NCBI RefSeq assembly: GCF_010686705.1
Contig: NZ_JAAGWY010000002.1
Coordinates: 830,001 to 894,000 of the forward strand
DNA: 64,000 nucleotides
Source of the DNA: Leifsonia tongyongensis
GTDB lineage: Bacteria; Actinomycetota; Actinomycetes; Actinomycetales; Microbacteriaceae
Direction: 5' to 3'
In this document: positions 1 to 6,753 of the stretch, piece by piece
Numbering within the stretch: the first letter of the stretch is position 1
Layout of the letters: each line of letters begins with the position of its first letter
Position numbers and translations under genes: made by a program
Notes under the pieces: generated by a model
Databases searched by the model: none
Told to the model about the DNA's origin: nothing
Seen by the model: the letters and a program-made list of their open reading frames with translations, nothing else

Positions 1-444
1 CATGCTGATGATCGGGTTGAGCACCATGGCGTGCAGCAGGTAGAGCCAGTAGTGCCCGTTGGCGTACGGCCCGAAGACCCCGCGCCAGAAGGTGATCGGC
101 TTGTCGCCGGGGTTCCAGTCGGGCCGCCCGATCTCCGGCTGTCCCGCCCACCGGAGCCGGACGAGTTCGAGCGTGCCGAAACCGCGTGCGATGTAGAGGG
201 AACCGGCCACGAGGAAGACGCCGATGTAGATGATGAGGGTGCCGACACCGGTCCAGAACGTGACGTTCAGGATGGTGAAGGCGGTGTACGCGATGGGCAT
301 CGTCAGGATGAGGAAGCCGAGCTCGCGGGGAACCCCGCGCCAGAGCGCGACGTAACCGCGTCGGGCCGGTTGCTGCGGGCGGGTGCTGCTCACAGCATCC
401 AGAGTGTCAGATGGGGTGTGCTGAGCGAGCGATTCAGTGCTCAT
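1..444 (-). CDS. Sensor-domain membrane protein, 3' end outside window
   Basis: The minus-strand frame opens at an ATG preceded by a clear AGGAG and stays open to the window edge, giving the first 148 residues. Two or more hydrophobic stretches (about residues 42-62 and 66-86) flank a short turn, followed by an Arg/Trp-rich cytoplasm-like segment and another hydrophobic run at the cut. This resembles the putative sensor domain (PF13796-like) found alone or at the N-terminus of actinobacterial histidine kinases; whether a kinase follows cannot be seen. It starts 11 nt inside the end of the multicopper oxidase gene, so the two are translationally coupled and probably share a job in envelope or copper stress sensing. 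The family call is by recognition of the pattern and is moderately sure. Confidence 0.65.
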   Translation of the reverse strand, partial: MSTESLAQHTPSDTLDAVSSTRPQQPARRGYVALWRGVPRELGFLILTMPIAYTAFTILNVTFWTGVGTLIIYIGVFLVAGSLYIARGFGTLELVRLRWAGQPEIGRPDWNPGDKPITFWRGVFGPYANGHYWLYLLHAMVLNPIISM

Positions 445-2017
445 GGTGTATCTCCTGGTTTCTCGGGCCCCGGCCGTCGCCGGTCGGGGTGGTGGTGTCC
501 GCCGGCGGCGTGCCGGCCTTCTGACCGTGCTTCACGACGACGAACTGGCCCATCATTCCGGCGTCTTCGTGGGTGAGCAGGTGGCAGTGGTACATGTATG
601 GAACGGTCCGGCTCGTGTAGTCGGTGAACCGCATGAGCAGGCGGAACTCGGTCTGCGGCGGCAGGTAGACGGTGTCCTTCCAGCCGGCGAGTTCAGGCGG
701 CGGGGGCGATCCACCGATATTGGCGATCTGGAACTGCACGTCGTGCACATGGAAGCTGTGTGGTGCGTGCATCGAGTTGGTGACGACCCACTGCTCGAGG
801 GTGCCGACTTCGACCGTCTCGTCGATCCGGCCCATGTCCATCTTCTGTTCGTTGATGCTGTGACCACTCAGGTCGAAGGTGCGGGTGACGGATGCCGCCC
901 CCAGCGACCATCGTTCGAGCGGCGCCAGCACGGTTGGCATCGCGCCGAGCGGCCGCAGTGTTGCGCCGGCACGAAGCTGCAGCACATCGAGGGTGTCGTT
1001 GCCGGCGTTCATCCCGCTCGTGACGCCGTCCAGACCGAGGTCCGGCTTCGTCGAGCGGAGGCTGACCTTCTCGCCGGGGGTGAGCCGCACCAGCACTTCG
1101 GCGCGTTCCCCCGGCGACAGGCGGATGCCCCTGAGCGGAGCAGGCTTCGCCAGCAGTCCGCCATCCGACGCGATCATGTCGAACGTCCGGCCATCGCTGA
1201 AGCCGAAGTCGTACACCCGCGCCGGCGATGCGTTGAGCAGCCGGAGCCGCACCACGTCGGTGGTGACATCGAGATAGGGTCCGACGGTGCCGTTCACCAG
1301 GAGCGTGTCGCCGATCGCACCGATGAATCCCCGCGTGCTGTCGGTGAACTGGCCCTGGGCGTCGAAACGCTTGTCCTGCACGATCACCGGGATGTCGTCG
1401 ACGCCGTAGGTGCGCGGCAGGTTCAGCGCGGCCTCCTGCTGGTCGCGCAGGATCACCATGCCCGCCATTCCCATCATCACGTGCCTCTCGGTCTCGCCGT
1501 GCAGATGCGGGTGGTACCAGAGGGTCGCGGCCGGCTGGTCGATGCGCCAGTGGGGTGACCAGGTCTCGCCCGGGTCCACGACCTGGTGCGGTCCGCCGTC
1601 CATCGCCGCGGGAAGGTGCATCCCGTGCCAGTGCACAGTCGTGGCCTCGGCGAGGTCGTTCTTCACGTTGACGCGGAGCCGGTCCCCACGATTCGCGACG
1701 ATCGTCGGGCCGAGATAGGCGCCGTCGAAGCCCCAGGTCGTGGTCCTCCTGCCCGGCAGGAACGAACTGGTTCCAGCTTCTGCCGTGAGGCCGACGACCT
1801 TCTCACCTGTCGCATCCGTCTTCGCCACCGCGATCGGCGGGATCGCAAGCGGCCGATCGAAGGGGACCTTTCCGGCCGTGTCGATTGTTCCGCCGCCGAC
1901 GAGGCTGCAGGCGGCAAGACCACCCGCGATCGCGAGCGCAGATGCGGCTGCGATGGTCAGCGCGGCGAGCGTCGCTCGAGGGCGTCGGAGGCGGGATGGT
2001 CGTGGTTCGCCGGTCAT
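434..2017 (-). CDS. Multicopper oxidase, lipoprotein
   Basis: A 527-residue secreted laccase/CueO-type oxidase. The chosen ATG gives a signal peptide with twin-basic start and a lipobox LAAC (Cys37), so the enzyme should be anchored outside the membrane. All four copper-ligand motifs are present: HWHG at about 129-132, WYHPHLHG near 168-174, a HSFHVHD motif in the third cupredoxin domain and the type-1/type-3 motif MYHCHLLTHE near 475-483 followed by Met, the usual axial ligand position. A short His-rich tail (HHEH) ends the protein. Family members oxidise Cu(I) or phenolic/metal substrates with reduction of O2 to water. A longer frame extends 31 codons upstream but would bury the signal peptide. 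Overlaps the downstream sensor-domain gene, suggesting one operon. Substrate is not deducible. Confidence 0.93.
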   Translation of the reverse strand: MTGEPRPSRLRRPRATLAALTIAAASALAIAGGLAACSLVGGGTIDTAGKVPFDRPLAIPPIAVAKTDATGEKVVGLTAEAGTSSFLPGRRTTTWGFDGAYLGPTIVANRGDRLRVNVKNDLAEATTVHWHGMHLPAAMDGGPHQVVDPGETWSPHWRIDQPAATLWYHPHLHGETERHVMMGMAGMVILRDQQEAALNLPRTYGVDDIPVIVQDKRFDAQGQFTDSTRGFIGAIGDTLLVNGTVGPYLDVTTDVVRLRLLNASPARVYDFGFSDGRTFDMIASDGGLLAKPAPLRGIRLSPGERAEVLVRLTPGEKVSLRSTKPDLGLDGVTSGMNAGNDTLDVLQLRAGATLRPLGAMPTVLAPLERWSLGAASVTRTFDLSGHSINEQKMDMGRIDETVEVGTLEQWVVTNSMHAPHSFHVHDVQFQIANIGGSPPPPELAGWKDTVYLPPQTEFRLLMRFTDYTSRTVPYMYHCHLLTHEDAGMMGQFVVVKHGQKAGTPPADTTTPTGDGRGPRNQEIHHEH

Positions 2018-2094
2018 GCTTCCAGCCTCGCGATCGCGGGTCGGCTGCTGAACCCGGCCAGCATCCGAACAGGGTCGGGGGTTATCCCCCCGGA

Positions 2095-2265
2095 TGCCCG
2101 CTCGCAGCACCGCCTCGACGGTCAGCGCAGGCCCACTGGCATGTGCGCGGCGCCAACTTCGTCGGGGTGCACGAGCTCGACCAGACCAGCCAGGGCGTCG
2201 CCATCGAGATCGCCCGCAGTCTCGACAAAGACCGCTGGTTCCTGTTCGCCCACATCAGCAAGTAG
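2095..2265 (+). pseudogene. Remnant of a Dps/ferritin-like gene with internal deletion
   Basis: The translated plus strand reads AHWHVRGANFVGVHELDQ directly joined to TSQGVAIEIARSL and a tail DKDRWFLFAHISK followed by TAG. The first block matches the Dps ferroxidase-region signature (HWNVRGPNF..LHE) and the second matches the C-terminal helix of the same family (SQ..ixIxraLEKqxWflxAh). Some 90-100 residues that should separate them are absent, and there is no plausible start or N-terminal helix upstream. I read this as a Dps gene reduced by an internal deletion and loss of its 5' end. It is followed by a clean terminator hairpin, as an intact gene would be. Exact 5' limit is uncertain. Confidence 0.6.
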
Positions 2266-2285
2266 CACCGGTCGCACCGACGCAC

Positions 2286-2307
2286 AGGGTCGCCTTCGGG
2301 CGACCCT
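2286..2307. terminator. Hairpin terminator between convergent units
   Basis: Perfect 9-bp stem AGGGTCGCC/GGCGACCCT with a TTCG tetraloop, followed by TTCGTCGT. It lies between the Dps remnant on the plus strand and the amidohydrolase on the minus strand and could serve both. Confidence 0.75.
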
Positions 2308-2331
2308 TCGTCGTCCCGGGAGCTAAGGCAA

Positions 2332-3801
2332 TCAGTGCAGGGTGGTGTGGGTGAAGCGGCCGCCCAGGAGGGTGGCGGCCACGGGCATCCGGCGCAGTTC
2401 GCCGAGCGTGCAGGCGAGCGGATCGCGTTCGACGACGGCCAGGTCGGCGACCTCGCCGACCGCGACGGACGAGCGGGCGGATGCGGTCAGCGCGACCTCG
2501 CGGGACACCGCATTCGCGGGATGCCACGGCGCCCGCGCTCCCCTGCTGCGCGCGACGGCGGACGCGATCGACGCCCACGGGTCGAGGGGCGCGACGGGAG
2601 CATCCGATCCGAACGCCAGTCTCGCCCCGGCGCGGTGCAGTGCGGCGAGCGGGAAGGCTCGACCGGTCCGCCCGGCCCAGAGCGCATCCGCAGCGTCGCG
2701 GTCGTCCATCGCGTGCTCCGGCTGCACGCTGGCCGTGACGCCGAGGCGGGCGAACCGCGCGATGTCGTCCGTCGCGAGCAGTTGCGCGTGCTCGATGCGG
2801 CCCGTGCAGCCGACCCGTTCGAAGGCGTCGAGCGCGAGATGGTTCGCGTGGTCGCCGATCGCATGGACCGCCGGCTCCAGACCTGCCTCGCTCGCGATCG
2901 TCATGAGCTCGATCAGTTCGTCGGTGGGCACGGTGAGGACCCCGAACGGATGCTCGCTCGCGCCCGAATCAGGGTAGGGGTCGAAGCAGAACGCGGTGCG
3001 GGTGTTGAGCGATCCGTCGGTGATGACCTTGAACGGGCCGACGCTGAGCAGGCCGCTGCTCCCGTCGATGACCTCGCCGGTTCGGAGACCGAGCTCGATC
3101 GCGCGGCCGAGGTCCTGCGTGTACGTGCCGAAGTCGATGCGCAGGCTGTCGTGGCCGGCCTCGATCCGGCGAAGCCAGACGTCGAGGTTCCATGCCATCT
3201 CGAGGTCGACGATCCCGACGACGCCCCGCGCGGCCGCCTGCCGGCCGGCCTCGAGGGCCCACGCATCGAGGTCGGGTTCGTCGCGCGATTCGAGGGCTGT
3301 GATCACGGCGAAGGACTCGTCTTCGCACAGGACGGCAGCGACCGAATCGGGGGCGAAACGCCCCGCCGCGGACGTACTCAGCCAGCACGCGTGCAGGTCC
3401 CCGGCGATGAGCACCACCGGCCTGCCGCCTGCAGCCCGGTCGAGCAGCTCCCTGGTCGGCTCGTCGGGCCAGCGCGCAGAGTGGTAGCCGAAGCCGACGA
3501 GCACCTCGTCGTCGCGAGCGGGGGCCGTCACCTCGACCAGGCGCGCGGCGTGGGCCGCCGATTCGGCATCCGACACGTCGAGGCGCCGCGACGTGCGCGC
3601 CCACTGGGTGAAATGGACATGGTTGTCCCACAGCCCCGGGACCACCCAGCGGCCGTCGACGGCGAGCGGTTCGGCTCCGGCCGGCGGCTCGGCGGCTTCG
3701 TGCGCCGCGGGCGCGATCGAGGCGATCCGGCCATCCTCGACGAGCAGATCGACGAGCCCGTCGTGGCCGGGAAGCCGCGCGCCACGCAGCGCGAGGCTCA
3801 T
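2332..3801 (-). CDS. YtcJ-like metal-dependent amidohydrolase
   Basis: A 489-residue cytosolic hydrolase of the amidohydrolase 3 family. The N-terminal beta-sandwich strand leads to the metal-binding motif DNHVHF (His61 and His63), and the C-terminal part has the expected FGSDAPVAPLDPW segment carrying the catalytic Asp and HAIGDHA in the middle. These proteins cleave C-N bonds of cyclic amides or N-substituted amides; the natural substrate of YtcJ-type members is generally unknown. Its ATG overlaps the stop of the upstream PaiB-like gene by 4 nt (ATGA), so they are co-transcribed. Start is fixed by that overlap. Confidence 0.9.
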   Translation of the reverse strand: MSLALRGARLPGHDGLVDLLVEDGRIASIAPAAHEAAEPPAGAEPLAVDGRWVVPGLWDNHVHFTQWARTSRRLDVSDAESAAHAARLVEVTAPARDDEVLVGFGYHSARWPDEPTRELLDRAAGGRPVVLIAGDLHACWLSTSAAGRFAPDSVAAVLCEDESFAVITALESRDEPDLDAWALEAGRQAAARGVVGIVDLEMAWNLDVWLRRIEAGHDSLRIDFGTYTQDLGRAIELGLRTGEVIDGSSGLLSVGPFKVITDGSLNTRTAFCFDPYPDSGASEHPFGVLTVPTDELIELMTIASEAGLEPAVHAIGDHANHLALDAFERVGCTGRIEHAQLLATDDIARFARLGVTASVQPEHAMDDRDAADALWAGRTGRAFPLAALHRAGARLAFGSDAPVAPLDPWASIASAVARSRGARAPWHPANAVSREVALTASARSSVAVGEVADLAVVERDPLACTLGELRRMPVAATLLGGRFTHTTLH

Positions 3802-4430
3802 CGGCGCATGCGGTCGCGCACGCGTCGCATCTCTGCCGCGAGCGCCTCGCTCGAGTACGGGCCGTCGCCCTCGAGTTCGGCGATGATGCGGTCGACCGAC
3901 TCCTGTGGGCGGTTCTGGCTCATCTTCGACTTCGCGACGATACGGGTGGGCGTGAGGCGGACGCCGACCGTCCCGCTCGAGATGCGGGCGGCGTATTCGG
4001 TGTTCTCCGGCGTGCCGTTCATGCGGCGCGGTTCGGGCATCCGGTCCTCGAAGTGGTCGACGAGCGAGGCCAGCACCTCGAGGTTCTCTTCGTCGCTGAG
4101 GATCTCGGGGACGCCGCTGAGGTGCACGACGATGAAGTTCCAGGTGGGGACCGCGGGCTTCGGGTCGTACCAGCCCGGCGAGATGTACCCGTGCGGCCCC
4201 TGGATGATGAACAGCACTTCGTGCTGGCCGAGCTCGTGCAGCTGCTCGTCAGGGCGCCCGACATGCGTCACCAGCGACAGCTCGTCGCGGGTCTCGTCGA
4301 TGAGGACGGGGTAATGGGATGCGACGAGACCGCCCGATGTGTTGCTGACGATCGTCGCCCATGGGTTCTCGCGGATCACCCGGGCGATCTCTTCAGGGTC
4401 GGCGAGCACGAAGCTGGGATTCTGGCGCAT
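3798..4430 (-). CDS. PaiB-like FMN-binding regulator
   Basis: A 210-residue protein of the PaiB family (FMN-binding split barrel). It begins MRQNPSFVL, has the conserved segments SHYPVL and THVGRPDEQ, and IQGPHGYISPGWY followed by VPTWNF, which form the flavin-binding barrel. PaiB of Bacillus is a negative transcriptional regulator of sporulation and degradative enzymes; in actinobacteria a flavoenzyme role is equally possible. It is the first gene overlapping the amidohydrolase and sits 3 nt after the glycosylase stop, so rpiB, the glycosylase, this gene and the amidohydrolase form one minus-strand operon. Confidence 0.85.
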   Translation of the reverse strand: MRQNPSFVLADPEEIARVIRENPWATIVSNTSGGLVASHYPVLIDETRDELSLVTHVGRPDEQLHELGQHEVLFIIQGPHGYISPGWYDPKPAVPTWNFIVVHLSGVPEILSDEENLEVLASLVDHFEDRMPEPRRMNGTPENTEYAARISSGTVGVRLTPTRIVAKSKMSQNRPQESVDRIIAELEGDGPYSSEALAAEMRRVRDRMRR

Positions 4431-4433
4431 GGC

Positions 4434-5408
4434 TCAATTCTGGTCGATCGGGCACCAATAAAGCTTCCGCCCGCCGAGCTCTTCCATCAGGATGTGCGTT
4501 CCGCAGACCCGGCACGGCAGCCCCTCGCGCTTGTAGACCCAGTGTCGGTCGTCGCGCGACGCCATCGCCTTGCGGTAGGCGTCGTCGTCGAGGTCGTCCA
4601 TCGTCATCATCTGGCCGGTCTCGAATCCGATGCGCAGCAGTTTCGTCCAGTCGCGCCAGAGGGCGCGTGCCGTCTCCTCGGGCACGAGCTTCCCGGGGGT
4701 GTGCGGGTTCTGCCGGGCCCGGAAGAGCAGTTCGGCGCGGTAGACGTTCCCGATCCCGCTGACCACGCTCTGGTCCATCAGGAGCAGCGCGATCGGCGTC
4801 GGCTTCTTGCGCACCGCCGTGACGAAGCGCTCCTCGGCCTCGGCGCTGTCATCGACCAGCGGGTCGGGGCCGAGCTTCGCGATCACGGCATCGACCTGCG
4901 CGGCGTCGAGCACCTCGCACGCGGTCGGTCCCCGGAGGTCGGCGACGGCTGTGTCGGTCAGCAGCCTCACCCGCACCTGACCGATCGGCTCGGGCGGGAA
5001 CTCGGTGATCTCGTCTTCGAGTTTCTCCGACTCCGCCATGCGCAGTCGCGTACGCCGGGGTGCGCCGATACTGTGCAGCGAGTTCTCGCCTGCACTGTCC
5101 AGCACGGTCCCCCGCTGGTTGGTCTGCCCCATGCGTCCGTTGGCGGATGCGATCGTCGGGTCGACACTGATGTCGCCCGCGAAGTCCCACGCTCCGTAGA
5201 TTCCGAGGTGGATGCGCAACCAGAGGCCGTTGTCGAACTCGAGGAACATCTGCTTGCCGACGGCTTTCGCGTCGGTCATCGTCCGACCGTCGATGAGCGA
5301 CGCCCCCTCGGCGAAACGCCCCTGCGGTGATGAGGCGGCGACGCGGCGCCCGACGAAGTTCTGTGCGAACTGGCGGGCGATGCGGTGGACGGAGTGACCC
5401 TCAGGCAT
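4434..5408 (-). CDS. Fpg/Nei family DNA glycosylase (Nei2-like)
   Basis: A 324-residue base-excision repair glycosylase/AP lyase. Starts MPEGHS, giving the catalytic Pro/Glu after Met removal, with the beta-sandwich and the helix-two-turn-helix region QSVVSGIGNVYRAE conserved. MPEGH rather than MPELP points to the Nei side of the family, which removes oxidised pyrimidines. The C-terminal zinc finger is C299-x2-C302-x16-C319-x2-D322: the fourth ligand is Asp where Cys is usual. The gene follows rpiB by 11 nt, and this pairing is common in actinobacteria. Reading of the last codons is unambiguous in the sequence; whether Asp still binds zinc is unknown. Confidence 0.9.
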   Translation of the reverse strand: MPEGHSVHRIARQFAQNFVGRRVAASSPQGRFAEGASLIDGRTMTDAKAVGKQMFLEFDNGLWLRIHLGIYGAWDFAGDISVDPTIASANGRMGQTNQRGTVLDSAGENSLHSIGAPRRTRLRMAESEKLEDEITEFPPEPIGQVRVRLLTDTAVADLRGPTACEVLDAAQVDAVIAKLGPDPLVDDSAEAEERFVTAVRKKPTPIALLLMDQSVVSGIGNVYRAELLFRARQNPHTPGKLVPEETARALWRDWTKLLRIGFETGQMMTMDDLDDDAYRKAMASRDDRHWVYKREGLPCRVCGTHILMEELGGRKLYWCPIDQN

Positions 5409-5419
5409 CGGCGGCTCCT

Positions 5420-5908
5420 CTATGCGTCGACGTGCTTGCCCGCGATGGTGCCGGTCGCCTCGAATTCGGCGAGCTGGGCGATGCGGCGGGCATGCCGTTC
5501 TTCGAACGAGAAGGGTTCGGCGATGAAGGTGTCGATGAACCCGGTGGCCTCCTCGATCGTGTGCTGGCGGGCGCCGATCGAGATGACATTCGCATCGTTG
5601 TGCTGACGAGCGAGTTCGGCGGTGCTGGTGTTCCAGACGAGTGCGGCCCGGATGCCGTGGACCTTGTTCGCAGCGATCTGCTCACCGTTGCCCGACCCGC
5701 CGAAGACGACACCGAGAGCCTGGACTCCTGCCTGCTGGTCGGCGACCACGGCCTTCGCCGCGTTGATGCAGAAGGCAGGGTAGTCGTCGATCGGATCGTA
5801 CTCGGTCGGACCGTGGTCGACGACCTCGTGGCCGGCCTCGGCGAGGTGCTGCTTGAGGTGCGTGCTGAAGTCGAGACCGGCGTGATCGGTGGCGATGTGG
5901 ATGCGCAT
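5420..5908 (-). CDS. rpiB: Ribose-5-phosphate isomerase B
   Basis: A 162-residue sugar-phosphate isomerase interconverting ribose 5-phosphate and ribulose 5-phosphate in the pentose phosphate pathway. It begins MRIHIATDHAG with the phosphate-binding DHAG loop, and carries GGSGNGEQIAANK, in which Glu76 replaces the Cys of the E. coli type, as in the mycobacterial enzyme. The length is typical. A TAAACT box ends 6 nt before the ATG, so the transcript is predicted to be leaderless; this also fixes the start. First gene of the minus-strand operon running to the amidohydrolase. Confidence 0.95.
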   Translation of the reverse strand: MRIHIATDHAGLDFSTHLKQHLAEAGHEVVDHGPTEYDPIDDYPAFCINAAKAVVADQQAGVQALGVVFGGSGNGEQIAANKVHGIRAALVWNTSTAELARQHNDANVISIGARQHTIEEATGFIDTFIAEPFSFEERHARRIAQLAEFEATGTIAGKHVDA

Positions 5909-5914
5909 TCGAAC

Positions 5915-5920
5915 AGTTTA
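5915..5920 (-). promoter_or_regulatory. -10 box of leaderless rpiB promoter
   Basis: Minus-strand TAAACT followed by six bases (GTTCGA) and the rpiB ATG, so transcription should begin at or one base before the start codon. No Shine-Dalgarno is present between box and ATG. Confidence 0.6.
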
Positions 5921-5992
5921 TGAGGACCATTGATCTTCGCGGCCACATGGAGGAGAGTCGGATACAACGGTCTAATTGCGCGGAGGCGCCAG

Positions 5993-6673
5993 ATGCCAAC
6001 TTCATCGGATCCTGAAGTCCTCGTTCCCATCCTCTCGGCCGGAAAGCACCGCAACCCACGCCGGGGCGCGTGCTTCATGGAGTTCGCCTCCTATCTCGCC
6101 GGCGAACGCTGGAGCGACCATCCCTCGTGCACCCACCCGGGGCTGGCGAACCTGGCCAGAGCCGTGAACGACACGATCTCCAACAAGGCGCGGAACACGC
6201 TCGCACCCCTCATCCCGTCGGTGATCGGCCTGACGACGACCGACCCGCGACTGGAGATCATCATCGCGCTGCACGTCGCGTCGGCCGCCCTTCCCATCGC
6301 CTCCGAGGCCCGACAGGACTCGCTGGCGGTAGGAGCGATCGTCTGCGACGCGGTGCTGACACGGATGGGCGGCGCACCGAGTGGGACCGAGGCGCCGATC
6401 GCGGAGGCCCTGCATTCCGCGCCCGCCGCCGAAGCCTGGGCCCGCGAGTTCCTCGGCCGCTACCAGACCAAGCTGCCGGAGTCGACGACGCCTCGTCAGA
6501 CCCAGGCGCTGGTCCTCAGCGCCGTAGACGGGATCGCTCACGCCTTCGTCGACGACCGGGACGAGCGGCTGCGCTCGCTGCTGATCTCGACGATCGACGT
6601 GTCCAAGCGGTTCATCTCGCTCGAGCAGCCGGTCCGGTCGATGGTGCGTGAGCCGATCGGTTCGCCTTCGTAG
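5993..6673 (+). CDS. Conserved hypothetical protein
   Basis: A 226-residue soluble protein of unknown function. The ATG has GGAGG eight bases upstream; an in-frame ATG 63 bases earlier has no ribosome site. The middle is mostly helical-looking, with conserved-looking stretches GACFMEFASYLAGERWSDHPSCTHPGL split around residue 25-50 and a later alanine-rich helix. There is no signal peptide and no membrane segment. It stands alone, divergent from rpiB and upstream of pepN. I recognise it only as a type of protein seen in actinobacterial genomes without assigned role. Confidence 0.75.
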   Translation: MPTSSDPEVLVPILSAGKHRNPRRGACFMEFASYLAGERWSDHPSCTHPGLANLARAVNDTISNKARNTLAPLIPSVIGLTTTDPRLEIIIALHVASAALPIASEARQDSLAVGAIVCDAVLTRMGGAPSGTEAPIAEALHSAPAAEAWAREFLGRYQTKLPESTTPRQTQALVLSAVDGIAHAFVDDRDERLRSLLISTIDVSKRFISLEQPVRSMVREPIGSPS

Positions 6674-6753
6674 CCTGAGCCTCGCCGGCCCTTCGCATAG
6701 GGTGGTGTGTTGGATCCCATCCCACGCCACAAGCGCATACCGAAGGAGTCAGC

